DNA from: Pteria penguin
Lineage: Eukaryota; Mollusca; Bivalvia; Pterioida; Pteriidae
NCBI GenBank assembly: GCA_035048485.1
Contig: CM068580.1
Span: 42,397,585 to 42,461,584, forward strand
DNA: 64,000 nucleotides
Reading direction: 5' to 3'
In this document: one piece after another, positions 26,801 through 63,254 of the stretch
How the letters are laid out: every line of letters starts with the position of its first letter
How positions within the stretch are numbered: position 1 is the first letter of the stretch
Position numbers and translations under genes: made by a program
The notes under the pieces: generated by a model
The model's input: the letters and a program-made list of their open reading frames with translations, nothing else
What the model was told of the DNA's origin: nothing
The model's database searches: none

Positions 26801-29800
26801 AGATATATGTTTCTGATTATTAAAATTAGCAGCAGTTACTGCAAAATTGCAATGACGGCTTGGGTCAAACATAATTTGGGTTACAATCGGTAAATTTATT
26901 AATGCCAACATGCCTTATGTTGAAGTTAACAGAAGAGATATTGTAGAACACATTGAGCTTTGAACACATCATGTGTACATTATCTGCTTTTCATGCTTAA
27001 ACAACAAAACTATAAAATTTATTGACATTTAATTCACATAATTAGCATGAAAGACAGATAATATACATATACAACTATCAAGACAAAAAAAACCTATATA
27101 TATTGAAGTTTACTTCGGGACTCATCATTTTTAGATTGGGACTCACCAAATTTTGGTGGGACTCACCATTTTCAAAAGTGGTGAGTCCCAGGACTCACCA
27201 TTTCAGAACCCTAGTGAGAAGCCTGTATTAAATGTATGCTTATATTAATGTTGGGTAGATGTTGATATTAAATGTATGCTTATATTAATGTTGGGTAGAT
27301 GTTGAAATCTATATTAATTGTTAATAACAAAAGTAGAGAGATGTTCATATGTCTTGAATTGATATTACATTTTTTTGTCTACTCTTCATCAAATATACAT
27401 AGCTGTTTATTGCAATCTCTGAAATAAATGAGCATCACTCAATAATTTCAGAGAGCACCTTGCTACCAGCATATGTCAGGAGAGTAGTACAGGACATGGC
27501 GTAGTGGAAAAGTAAGCATACACTTAATCAATGTTTTGAACAGAATATTCACAAACACAATATACATTCCTGTAGGGATAATGTGGATGTGATGGTGCTT
27601 TGTCTCTGTGGCATCCAAAGCAATGGCTATTTATAAACCCCTGGAATTCAGGTGAAATCAGGTGCCTAGAAGGAAGAAGCATCTCCTATTTGGCTGGACA
27701 CACCTACCATGTATATTCTAAACATTACAGACTAAATTCATTTGTTATTTATGAATTCTGTGAAAAAAAATTCATAGGCAATCATATACTTCATTGTAAA
27801 TGTTTGTAAAATATAAAATTCAAGGTAGTGAAATCAAAATGCTGTCGAATATATCTTTTCATTGATAAAGGTTTTTCGATATTGTAGATTCCTGAAGATT
27901 CTTGAATTGATTGTACAAGAGCCAGGATCATCATTTAAAGCGTTTATCCCACGGGTGATAACAATTTGTATGGACCAGATTTATCCAATTGTTGCACAGG
28001 TAAGCATTATTCTGTCAGAAATTCTAATGAAAATGTTTTGTTGATAATGAAAAAGTGATTTGAAGTGTACATGTGTAAGTTCCCTTACCTGAACTGTTGA
28101 CTGTATTGTGTGACTATGTCTGCAGTTGTTAATTTTATGTTCTCCTTTTGATCACGAAAAAAGTCTGAAGAGCTGTTTCTTTTACAAAGTGATGATCAGT
28201 GGATCAGAAAGTTTTTAATTGATAAATATATCCATTAGATAACGGATGGAAAATTTATCTTTGTAATATGGTAGATTTTTTTTATCTTCTTTGATGGATT
28301 CATCAATTCAAAAGATACAAGTTAAAAGACATATGCTTTGAGATTTTATGTTACATGTATCTTTACTGTTGAATATTTGATAGAGGCCGTCTCCTGATAT
28401 TAAACATGTCCTGTACCATCTCCTCCACGAACTCTTAATGAACAACTGGAGGTATTTCTTCAAGGGGTCTGTTCTACTGAAACTTCAAAATCAAGCTCCA
28501 GAAATGCAACACACAGAGCAGTTTAAAGCCATTCTAGAGGTAAATGAAGACTCTATATAAGTCAGTCTTCAAGGGACTGAAAGTAACAGTTTGGCTTATC
28601 TAGAGTTCAACTTAATATTTACAGACCCTTTTGACACCTAAAGAATTACCGTATTCACTCGTGTATAGTACGCATCCGTACGCATACCCCCAACTTTTGG
28701 AAAATAATTGGAGAAAAAGTCTACATCTCGTGTATAATACTCAGGTAAAATTGCCGACAAGCAAGTGATCAAGACCCTCAAGTTTACATAGAAAAATCTC
28801 TGTATTACAGATTTCACTTTACGGAAAACACAATTGCTTACGCGTCTGAACCTTAGGATATTCAATGAATGGAATAAACCCAACTTCCGTAATAAAATTG
28901 ATTTGTGATCCAAAAACTGTGTTGATAGAAAGAAAACTAAAGAATGGTTGATAAAATTGTAATTAGTATCAGGGACGTGTATATATGTGTTATATACATC
29001 CCTGTTAGTACTCTTGATAAAATACCGATAATGAAGCACAGCCGTCATTTTCTATATATTTTACACTCGTCCCGAAGTGTCAATCTTTGTACAAAATAAA
29101 TTGATTAACACACCAGTAAAGTTAGAAGAAATGTGAGCAACCAATTATCCCAGCGTGGGTGTACGGCGATGGCTGATTGTTTAACCGCGAAGCCATTTCA
29201 CCTTGATTGACGATGATAAGATAATTGGATTGCATCGGCACTTGTTATTTTAAAATATGCTATTCTCATTTGTAAAAACATGTTCATTTCCGCGCATATT
29301 GTAAAGTGTTCAACACAAGGAGCTAAAACTGAAATGATAATCTCTTTATCAAGTGTCTAAAATCCATTTCACTGGTCAAGTGGGGGTTCCCAAACTCTAT
29401 TGGTCATGTGCTGATCGTTGTCAGCGGACATTTACGGCAATATCGCTACGGAAATATGAATTCTTATGTCTGGAAAAAGGGTTCTTGTTTTAGATCTTGT
29501 GTATAATACGCGCCTGGAAAATTGAAGTCAGATTTTATGACAAAAAAGTGCGTATTATACACAAGTGAATACGGTAAGTCAGCTTGTGTGAACCGTATCA
29601 TTGAATTTTCCATGTTTGAGTAAATGAGAATCCATTGTATGACCTTTAATTGTTTCTTTTTTCAGTTGTTGGATTGATTATTGTTTTACGTCACTCCTTG
29701 ATTATTTTATACTTTTGCAACAGACCACTTGAAGCAGTGAAAGATCTTTTACATGCCATGCCTATTGTCACACGGGTCCTTGGGTTTTTTTACTGTCTTA

Positions 29801-32084
29801 TCCAAAAGACAGAACACTGGTATGCCCACTTCGGTAGTCAAACCCAGGACCTCTATGTCTCGAGCCAAGCACCTCATCCTTTGCTTGGAGTTGAATCATA
29901 TGTCAATTTAATGTAAAGTGAGAGAGTAAACTACTAGTATTGTATTACATCATTAGACATTACGATTGTGTTAAAGTTGTTGTAATACTCAAAAAGTGAG
30001 AACTTGCATATGGATTTGGATTTGTGGCTAACATTTTGTTTCCTTTAATGCTTTGTATTTGAGTTGATGAATAGGGAATTTTCAATTTGTTTTATTTTTT
30101 GTTTGACCATGATGTACTTCTGATAATTTTTTCTTTCATCTAGTCCTATGGTACATCATTCCTTCAGTCAGACTTAGCAGTATTCAAGCAGAATCTAGAA
30201 TCATTAGAAATACTTAACACCAAGTGGAAATTATACCAGAAGGTAATCTTTATAGCAGCAGTGTTACATGTGATATATTCAGACAGGTATTGAAGTGTCA
30301 TCTGAAACAATATGGCTAGTAGGAGAAATAAACTGTATGTGTACGTACTGTATAATGCTAGTATGATTCTTGACCCCGAGATCATTGCCAAGACCATAGT
30401 TCTTGTATTGGGTCCTTATACAACCCAATGCAGACTTTTGCTTGAGCATTGCATGCTGACTCACAGGGCGGTAGGGACTCTATCACTGGCCTTGTCCAAA
30501 CCTTTTCAGAGGAGACAAGGTCCTGATCCTCTTCCCCTCTGACTGTTAGTTGGGACTCCTATCGATCAAGGATCTGAGCTCGGCTTACAGACGGGCAGAG
30601 CACGGTTTACTTATGTTGATGTCGCCTTACATATTTTTGATAGCAACAGTTTGTGCTTAATTTTTCAATGAAGTGATCATTTACCCCCCGTATTGTTTCT
30701 ATGACAAACTCAATAACATCCAGGTGCAGTCAAGTTATTTGAGCACTGAAGTACATATCCCACTGGTGTAACTATCATGACATCTCTTAAACAGGGTTAA
30801 TCAAACCATATTTCATACTATGGATATTCTCTAAACCTGAATCCTGGACCTTGTATCCATGTGTAATACCTAAAGGAATATGGAAATCAAAAGACCGTTT
30901 TATGCACATGGAATCAAAGATTCAGCGGTATCTAGATTTTGGCCTGTCTTTCTGTTTGTCTGTGCCAAAAAACTTTAATATTGATTATAACTTTTGAATC
31001 GTAAGAGGTAGTGCTTTCATATCTCACATGGGTATTCTGTGTGACAAAACCTTACTGTGGGTACAATAATTTTTGATGTAGTGACCTTTGACCTACATTT
31101 CAAAAACTTTAACATTGGGTATATCTTATCAATGGTAAGTGATATGGCTTTCATATTTCACATGGGTATGCCTTGTGACAAAACCTTTCCATCGATAACA
31201 AAATTTTGACCTTGTGACCTTAACCCTGGAGTTTGACCAAGTTTTAGGATAACAGCTTAAACAAAGTTGCTGCAGGGGGCACTTGTTTATAATAAAAAAT
31301 TTACGCTGCAGTTATGTGAATATGAAAGAATTTATGTGCCATTTTCAAGAGTAGGGTCACCATTCAGTAGAAATAATCGTGCTGTAGACTGAATCGTGAA
31401 AAAAATTTGCTTTAGCTTTGTATTATTGTCTTATACTGATTGTTCTTTCAGCCCGTTTTCCAGAGTGTAATGCTGTTCCAATTTCTGAATGTGTTGATCC
31501 ATGTTTTAGTTCTCAAATCACATGACCTTCTGCAGGAAGAGATTGTAGTGTCGGTGTATAATATGGCATCTGTTGACTTTGACAGATTCTATGCAGAGTT
31601 TTTACCTCAGTTTCTTTCTCAGTGTGAAGGCTTAGATCCTAGTCAAAAGACAAGCTTAGCACAAAATTTCAAAATGGAAAGAGTACGTACAAGATGTTTC
31701 TTTTTTATCTTCATTTAATGATATTCGAAATCAATAAAAGTATAATTTTGTATTTCAAAGAGCTTAGGTCAATAGTCAGATAGATGTTGGGCTGTTTACA
31801 TGCATATGAATACTTTAATCAGCTGATTTTCAATTATAGCTAAAAATTTACCATGGTATTTAATATGGGCTATAGATAATTCAGAGATCTTGTTAACAGT
31901 AAATGTGATATATTGCAAATATATATGTCTATATTGGAGTGAATTATGTTTTTCTGAATTGTAATGTTTTATCTTTTTGCAGGACTTGCCCTCTTTTACC
32001 AACTGTGTTCAGAGATTTGTGAATGATTTAAGATACTATAGGTTGATTAACAGCAGTCGACCCGAGGGATCATTTAGCTTTTAA
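10430..32084 (+). CDS. XPO6: Exportin-6, coding exons 2 to last (23 exons)
   Basis: Nuclear export receptor of the importin-beta/CRM1 superfamily; in animals XPO6 exports profilin-actin with RanGTP. Exons: 10430-10520, 10715-10827, 11261-11458, 12828-12987, 13293-13430, 13846-14281, 14750-14876, 15831-15940, 16301-16409, 17031-17123, 17750-17979, 19989-20081, 20349-20499, 21733-21879, 22577-22766, 24298-24453, 24999-25113, 27452-27511, 27888-27999, 28384-28539, 30144-30242, 31452-31682 and 31983-32084 (stop 32082-32084). All have GT/AG boundaries and phases join without a break, giving 1138 codons plus stop; the human protein is about 1125 residues. The N-terminus (ASLRALEGLMTEFF, NERKREIE) is the importin-beta N domain, and HEAT-like helices follow. 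Family signatures include CSLRDLSSLIQA, QMGVPFTEQTIQTF and SHDLLQEEI. The first visible codon is GCC (Ala2 by homology), so the initiator exon is upstream and was not located. Confidence 0.97.
11800..12740 (+). repeat. Tandem array, about 160-bp unit x 5, in XPO6 intron (pearl-like)
   Basis: The marker TTGCCCTTGAACAT recurs at about 11994, 12155, 12305, 12465 and 12625, a period of 150-161 bp. The array is flanked on the left by TTTATGCCCCAACC and on the right by GGGGACATCTGTGT. A short unique head, tandem core units of about 160 bp and a unique tail is the architecture described for pearl elements of bivalves, now viewed as non-autonomous Helitron relatives. The assignment is by architecture only. 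Confidence 0.7.
15490..15725. repeat. Dispersed repeat fragment in XPO6 intron
   Basis: It shares a block of about 80 bp with 9860-9930 and carries a (CCAT)n-like run at about 15548-15572. Confidence 0.45.
17165..17410 (+). repeat. Pearl-like repeat fragment in XPO6 intron
   Basis: A GTCTGTTTGTTTGT microsatellite is followed by one diverged core of the TATAACTTTT...AAGGTCATTGACC...TGTGACCTTTGAC type seen in tandem at 20690-21560. Confidence 0.5.
18322..19980. repeat. 36-bp minisatellite, about 46 copies, ending at a splice acceptor
   Basis: It fills most of the XPO6 intron between the exons ending at 17979 and starting at 19989. The consensus unit reads GAGTACTTGTCCTCCAG then ATTGACTTATATGTTATTT, with 33-bp variants. 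Each unit includes YCCAG|ATTG, which matches the true acceptor and exon start (TTTCCAG|ATTGG at 19989). A higher-order duplication is present: 18587-18860 recurs at 19421-19694 (offset 834 bp) with very few differences, and a shorter piece also occurs at about 18467-18586. Confidence 0.95.
20625..21645 (+). repeat. Pearl-like element: GTCT microsatellite plus about 147-bp tandem core, in XPO6 intron
   Basis: The head is TTATACCCCCACAAACGAAG at 20619-20638, then (GTCT)n at about 20670-20690. About five to six core units follow, each with AACTTTAACCTT, TTTTGAACCAAAAGAGACTG, CCTTGTGGCAAGA and GACCTTGTGACCTTGGCC. The tail ends GTTAGGACAGTTCTAG near 21634. The short open frames inside it are repeat artefacts. 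Confidence 0.75.
23058..23969. mobile_element. Non-autonomous DNA transposon (MITE), copy 1, 912 bp
   Basis: Terminal inverted repeats begin CCATATTCACTCGTGTATA and end with the complement of CTGTTTTCACTTGTATATAA, flanked by TA on both sides (23056-23057 and 23970-23971). It is homologous along its whole length to 28649-29574. No transposase is recognised, so it would need one in trans. It lies in the XPO6 intron after the exon ending at 22766. Confidence 0.8.
23990..24122 (+). mobile_element. SINE 3' fragment
   Basis: It contains CTCACTGCTTCAGGTGGGT, GCAATGCATCAGGCATATGC and GTGAAATAATCTTGGAGTGA, and ends in an AATCAATC-type tail. This is the same body as the fuller SINE at 33017. The tRNA-like head is missing. 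It adjoins the MITE that ends at 23969. Confidence 0.65.
25826..27220. repeat. GC-rich repeat with GGGACTCACCA palindromes, in XPO6 intron
   Basis: Both ends carry related GGGAC-rich blocks: GATTTTCAAAAGTGGTGAGTCC at about 25885, and GGGACTCACCA...TGGTGAGTCCC at 27158-27189, a perfect 11-bp palindrome arm. The left 280 bp is strikingly CpG-rich against an AT-rich intron. It is likely one inserted element of about 1.4 kb, possibly a DNA transposon remnant. No transposase domain was seen. Confidence 0.45.
26253..26400. mobile_element. Short MITE (hAT-like ends), 148 bp
   Basis: It begins CAGTTGCGGATTTAGAGGGG and ends GGATCCGCCACTG. The reverse complement of the end is CAGTGGCGGATCC, so the ends are imperfect inverted repeats. 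CAGTGGCGGA ends are widespread on hAT-type MITEs. It is nested in the GC-rich repeat. Confidence 0.6.
27230..27309. repeat. 40-bp tandem duplication
   Basis: Two nearly perfect copies of a 40-bp unit that starts AAATGTATGCTTATATTAAT lie side by side in the XPO6 intron, about 140 bp before the exon at 27452. Confidence 0.8.
28649..29574. mobile_element. Non-autonomous DNA transposon (MITE), copy 2, 926 bp
   Basis: Same family as 23058-23969. The ends are CCGTATTCACTCGTGTATA and the complement of CCGTATTCACTTGTGTATAA, flanked by TA (28647-28648, 29575-29576). The terminal repeats are better preserved than in copy 1. It sits in the XPO6 intron after the exon ending at 28539. Confidence 0.85.
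29655..29900 (-). mobile_element. tRNA-derived SINE, antisense
   Basis: Read on the minus strand it runs from a degenerate tRNA-like head (GAGGTCCTGGGTTTGACTACC region) through the body (GACACGGTA-like, CTTCAAGTGG) to GAGTGACGTAAAACAATAAT. It is the same family as 33017 and 49118. Confidence 0.65.
30925..31290 (+). repeat. Pearl-like repeat, two core units, in XPO6 intron
   Basis: CTGTCTTTCTGTTTGTCTG is followed by two diverged copies of the AAAAACTTTAA...CATGGGTAT...TGTGACAAAACC core and a GCAGGGGGCACTTGTTTAT tail. Confidence 0.55.
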
Positions 32085-32705
32085 AGAAAATTTTGGTGCT
32101 TAAACAAAGATTTTGTTTTCAATGTATATTATGCTATCAATGTCTTTTGACTCCAGTCATGTGTAACATGGCATGGAATAGGGTGCTGCGCTAGAACTCC
32201 CTTTGGTCTTTCACCACAAACATTTAGTGGTTCATAGTGGTTCAGATTTCCTTATATGGAAATTTATGAAGACTGCCAATGCAAGGTTGGCAGTTCTTTC
32301 CAGGTTCTTAGATTTTTCATCATTATACATGGCATGATTGCCATCATGTAGATGAAGTATTCCATGGTGTGAAGTCAAAAAATGCAACAATTTGAAGAAA
32401 ATATTATCAGTGAAGTTTCTTTGTTTATTAATATAAATATTTTTAATATTTTCATATAACATTTCTGTTATTTCTCATTTAATTGAACTATCTTATATAT
32501 TTATAATGTATAGGTAATACAACTTGTTAAGAAGTTTATTTTGTTACAGATTTTTTTCTACAAGATTTTGAATGATGTTCCTTTTTTAAATGGGAAAAAC
32601 CCAGAGAATTTAATGATTGCTTTTGTCTGCTTGTAATGTCCTTACTTTGTACAACAGTATGTCACTTAGTGATAACACATTGTTAATAAACTTTTATCAT
32701 TCCTT
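32085..32705 (+). terminator. XPO6: XPO6 3' UTR with poly(A) signal
   Basis: Non-coding sequence after the XPO6 stop. A canonical AATAAA lies at 32685-32690, about 600 nt downstream of the stop, followed by a T-rich stretch. A second AATAAA near 32856 could be an alternative site. Confidence 0.6.
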
Positions 32706-33016
32706 CTGTGTATTCTTTTCGTGGCATAGTTACATGTGTCACATATTACATTAGTATTTTCTAAAGAGGGGGGGAGTTGTATTATGACATAAATGGATTT
32801 TATACTGGACTATCCTCCTTTAGAATAATGTATGACCATCTTCTAAGTATTTTGAATAAAATGAAGTACACCTACATTGTACTTTCAGTTTTGTAAAGTG
32901 ATACATATACTTTTCTTGAGTCATTTTGACGCCAACTTGCTGATACAATGTCTTGTTTCAGACTGTTGCTTGTTTGTCTAAGGCATTGGCACATGTTTGA
33001 AATTTAATACTAAAAG

Positions 33017-33287
33017 TAATATGGAGCTGATGTAGCTCAGTGAATGAGGTGATCAAGAGATCCCGGGTTCGACTCCCGCCGTTGGCACACCGGTGTCCGG
33101 TCTCTCGGATGACACGGTGAAACTGAGGTCACGGTAAGCGTGGCACGTAGAAGATCCATCACTTTTTTTTGGGGGGGGGGGGGGAGTGGATCCATTGCAA
33201 AATAACTTGAATTTCTATGCAATGCATCAAGCAAATGCCGTCACCATATACGTGAAATAATCTTGGATTCACGTGAAACAATAATCG
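33017..33287 (+). mobile_element. tRNA-derived SINE, sense, between XPO6 and MHC
   Basis: The head carries an RNA polymerase III A-box-like TGATGTAGCTCAGTGAATGA and B-box-like GGGTTCGACTCCC. The body continues CACCGGTGTCCGGTCTCTCGG, GTGGCACGTAGAAGATC and ATATACGTGAAATAATCTTGG, with an AATAATC tail. A T10G14-type homopolymer at about 33162-33184 interrupts the body. Confidence 0.75.
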
Positions 33288-33310
33288 TGTGATATGGCTG
33301 AACAATTGTT

Positions 33311-33778
33311 GAAAGCGAGACAAAAACGAAACTTTTTCTTCAAGTTTGCAATATATATATATATATAAAAGCACGAAAAAGGAAATTGTAACAACATTCA
33401 CTATTCATAAGTATCGGATCAACCTCAATGAAGGTTAATGCAAATCGCTCGAGAAAAAGGGGTCAATATAAAAGCACAGGTAAGCGATAACGATACTAAA
33501 ACAATTAAAAAATTGCCAAATTTTCGAGGCAATCTGCTTCTTCTTCAGGACACACACATACAAACACTTACATAAATATAAAAACACGAAAAGAAAGATA
33601 GAAAATATATACAAAGCACTAGTCTAATAAAAACTGGTTTCTAGAATTGGCTACATATTGAGCGTGTTTCTCTATGCGCTATCTCATCGTTCAATGTGTG
33701 TGTCCTGAAGAAGAAGCAGATTGCTTCGAAAATTTGGCAATTTTTTAATAGTTTTAGTATCGTTATCGCTTACCTGTG

Positions 33779-33858
<80 letters not shown>

Positions 33859-34045
33859 CAAACGTGAAGAAAAAGTTTCGTTTTTGTCTCGCTTTATATA
33901 TATATATAAGCACGAGTAGGAAATATAACAACAACGTTCACTATTCAAAAATGTCGGATCAACCGTGGGTCAATGCAAGTCGAAAAAGAATAAAAGAGGT
34001 CAAATATAAAGGCACAAGAAAGCGACAATCGACACTAAAATAACA
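33311..34045. mobile_element. Penelope-like terminal-repeat cluster with (TA)n
   Basis: Two nested inverted repeats are present: 33311-33355 with 33853-33895, and 33468-33558 with 33695-33784. A diverged direct copy of about 33368-33490 is at 33909-34040. The inner arms contain CTGAAGA (33705-33711), a perfect 6-bp stem GAAGCA/TGCTTC with loop GAT, then GAAA (33728-33731). That order is half of a hammerhead ribozyme core, a feature known from Penelope-like element terminal repeats. Long (TA)n runs fill the gap at 33782-33856. No reverse transcriptase is present. Confidence 0.5.
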
Positions 34046-34129
34046 TTTTTTGTATATATATATATGGTTCTGTGTTTCATATGTAAAATCATTCATGTAC
34101 ACGTTTACATATGTCATGTCTGCAATGGC

Positions 34130-34130
<1 letters not shown>

Positions 34131-34202
<72 letters not shown>
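34131..34202. repeat. (TA)n microsatellite
   Basis: About 36 uninterrupted TA units. Open frames across it are artefacts. Confidence 0.95.
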
Positions 34203-34205
<3 letters not shown>

Positions 34206-34254
34206 TTCTTGATTCTTATTATACATCACACCAACATTATTGCACTAGTGTAGT

Positions 34255-34375
34255 GACGGAATCTGCCTGATGCATTGCATTCGAAGCAATGAGGAATCTC
34301 TCACTCGAAAGAAAACATTGGCAGAACCTCTCAGTCAAACATCTAACCGATTAAGCTACGCCGATTCTACGAAAT
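34255..34375 (-). mobile_element. Possible tRNA-like SINE head, antisense
   Basis: On the minus strand CGGCGTAGCTTAATCGGTTA resembles a tRNA A-box region, followed by GACTGAGAGGTTC. No clear SINE body is attached, so this is a weak call. Confidence 0.3.
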
Positions 34376-34980
34376 ATGTACGATTTTTTGTACGAAAATA
34401 GCATTTCAAGTACAGTTGTAAGTCGTAGCGGCCGGTATTATCAAGGACTTGAAAACAAGTACAAGTACATTTGTTCAGATCATTTATGAAGATACACGAT
34501 TCAGTGTATCACAGCAGAATTCTTTTATTCCCGTCAAATGGCTCTCCAAATCTATATTCTGTCTATGTAAAGATATGAAACACATGGTACATGTGGCACA
34601 ACTTTTGCTGCATTTAGAAATATCCATTCAAAATGCCACTGGATAATTTGCTCTGTTTTAAATCAAAACAGATTCATTTATGAAAATGTGAAACTCCTTG
34701 AAAATGAATTGAGGTTGGACTCTGACAAATCAAAGATCAAAGTTCTGGAATGTTGCTGAATTTCATTAAATGAAAGTCAGTTTGGATATTCTATCAATGT
34801 GACGTAAGTGGTCGTTGTGTTGTACGAAGACGATGCATTTGTATTTTTCGTATTTAACGTTTGAACGATGAATATTCACAAACAGAATATCAATCATGTG
34901 GTTGTTATCGGTATTTTCCAGTTCTTTGGTAAGGTTACTTATTTTCAGAAATAATCTTCCACTCACTGAAATCTATCGAG

Positions 34981-35463
34981 GTGCCTTTTCCCAGTAAAAC
35001 ACCAAAAGATAATTCAATGAAACTTGGTAGATTTTACCATGATGGACGAGGTATTCAGTACATGGTTTTGATGACAAATAACCGTGTTTTATCAACAAAG
35101 TTTTTCTTCTCTCCCCGGGTTGGCCGGACTGAAAAGCAACTCCGGTCCGTAAACCGGAAGTGTTTGTCAACAACATCATGCAGGTTTAATCTAACTACCG
35201 GCATTGCATTTGGTAGTGATACTGCTTACGCTGCATGCAGTAAGGCATTATTACTTTTTTCAATCAGGTGGTTTCAAAGTGACCTACATTTAAAATTTGA
35301 AAGATTTTCAGGTATCGCACTCTCATTAATGAGATCTGCAATCCGGCCACATGTTTTCAATTGGACAACAAACGTGTACGTACGAGTTGTCAATGCCACT
35401 GGTAGTCCAGGTTATGCGAATATGTATATCCTATTTCAAATTCCACATGTTTCCCCTTTTTAA
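34981..35463 (+). other. Unassigned 160-codon open frame in intergenic spacer
   Basis: This is the longest open frame between XPO6 and MHC. The product is basic and hydrophobic in patches, with no motif, signal peptide or family resemblance that I recognise. The region is less AT-rich than its neighbours. It could be chance, a decayed exon or a repeat. No splice or promoter evidence was seen. Confidence 0.15.
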
Positions 35464-35727
35464 TTCTTAAGATAAAGTGAATATTTCGTAGGTTTTAACG
35501 GGACCTTCTGAATGGTATTCTTATTCTATAAAGGTACTGGCACCTGTCATTACGAATATAGTACAATCTCGATGTTCTTGTACCAAGGTATCTGGAATAA
35601 TGTCATACTGCAAATCTAGCATCTCGATCTTAACATACTTCATATACTATGCATCCAAAATACCATTTACACATTTAATTTGAATGCATTACAATTTGAG
35701 GTTTATTTTGAGACGGATAACTCCGTT

Positions 35728-35800
35728 CGCAAAACAACTGCATGTCAGGCAGAGGGTCATGGGTTCGAGTCTCAATATAACAATCATTTTTGTCCTGTTT
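35728..35800 (+). other. tRNA-like SINE head fragment
   Basis: CAGAGGGTCATGGGTTCGAGTCTC contains a good B-box (GGTTCGAGTC). The upstream half is a poor tRNA match, and no cloverleaf could be drawn with confidence. Confidence 0.3.
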
Positions 35801-35898
35801 GTCCTGTATATGTATATACTATGTAAGTTTTCATTCGTCAATTAATGATCTTGCAGATGCTTGTGATATTCTAAAGACAAAAGGAAACAGCGTACTAC

Positions 35899-35904
35899 TT
35901 TATT
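35899..35904 (-). terminator. Poly(A) signal for myosin heavy chain (distal terminal exon)
   Basis: AATAAA on the minus strand, about 320 nt downstream of the TAA at 36226-36228. It is the nearest canonical signal for the distal tail exon. Confidence 0.5.
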
Positions 35905-36225
35905 CAATAAATATGAACACAGCAGAAACACAAAAATTGTCTCTAATGTGTATCCAATGAGGGATATTTTCTTTCTGACAATCACGTATTGCAATGACGT
36001 CTTTGTGATAATTTAATACTAGAATAATGCACATTTAACAATACATATTGTCTATTTACTAACCTCTATACACCACGATCGAGACAGAAATCATATTTAA
36101 CACAAAATCATATCACTTCATATATTTCTAATAATTTTTTTTCTCTCATCAAATGTGATATTGCACGTATAAATATCCTACTGGTATTGCACTACTTGAG
36201 ACTTCAGCTAGTAGACTGCTGGCAG

Positions 36226-62343
<26,118 letters not shown>

Positions 62344-62559
62344 CTGAAGAGAAAAAGCGTTACATGCTTAAATGTAGCTACAGAGAATAGACCTGAGTAA
62401 GTCTAAAGTGACAAAATGTTATATATTAAATGTCAAGTATTTTCAGAGCAAACATTTATAAAACTTTCATAACACACTGCTCTAAATGTGGTTACAATTA
62501 CCTTTTTACCGTTTCTTTTTTGGGTTTTTTTTTTGGTATGTCACGTCATGTGGCATATC

Positions 62560-62815
62560 TGACAAGGGAAGGATTGATTGATTGATTGATGCTACATCAG
62601 GATCATTTCAAGGTGTCTGGTGGGATTTTTCCTCCATAACAGATTTACACACAGCAGTAAAGGTCGATTAGTACGATTAAGTCTATGATAACATTGGGGC
62701 ATCAGTTTTTACTGTCTCTTCCGAAACATGGCAGGGATAGGATAGAATTCAAACCTATTGTCTTTTTAATTTAGAACCGAGCATCTTAACCAATGAACCA
62801 CTCCAACTGGGAATG
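62560..62815 (-). mobile_element. tRNA-derived SINE, antisense (third type)
   Basis: The minus strand has TGGTTCATTGGTTAAGATGC (A-box-like) and GGTTTGAATTC (B-box-like). The body differs from families A and B, and a (GATT)n run ends it near 62574-62590. Confidence 0.5.
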
Positions 62816-62904
62816 AAGTTTAAACGATGTCGTTTTACCCTGTAAGTGGATTTGATATGGTTTCATGTAAGCTATGTGTTAAATTGTTCATCAAGAAAGG
62901 TGTG

Positions 62905-63185
62905 TGGTTACAAAGCCGGTGTGGGAAAGTGGAGAAGGTGCTCGACTCTTAACCGAGAGGTCCCAGACTCGACTCCTGCCCTTGGTGCACCGGCATTCTG
63001 TCTTTCGGGTGAGACGGTAAAAACCGAGGTCCCGTGTCACGGCCGGTAGGCGTGGCACGTAAAATATCCCTCACTGCTTCCGGTGGGTCCGTTGCAAAAG
63101 TCTCAATTTCTATGCAATACTTCAGGCAGATCACCATATACGTGAAATAATCATGGAGTGACGTAAAGCAACATTCAATCAATGT
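62905..63185 (+). mobile_element. tRNA-derived SINE, family A, sense
   Basis: Head AAGCCGGTGTGGGAAAGTGG with GAAGGTGCTCGACTC, B-box region AGACTCGACTCC, then CACCGGCATTCTGTCTTTCGG, AGGCGTGGCACGTAAAATAT, CTCACTGCTTCCGGTGGGTC and ATCATGGAGTGACGTAAAGC with an AATCAATG tail. It is nearly full length. Confidence 0.8.
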
Positions 63186-63254
63186 GTGGTTACGTACGCA
63201 TTTCAAAGGGAAGCCAATTTAAAACTATCTGAAGTATAAAATGCTTATTTTCAA

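Noticed and set aside
29650..29916. 88-codon plus-strand open frame
   Set aside because: It lies across an antisense SINE and carries no protein motif.
33696..34270. Open frames rich in IYIYIY
   Set aside because: They are translations of (TA)n microsatellites.
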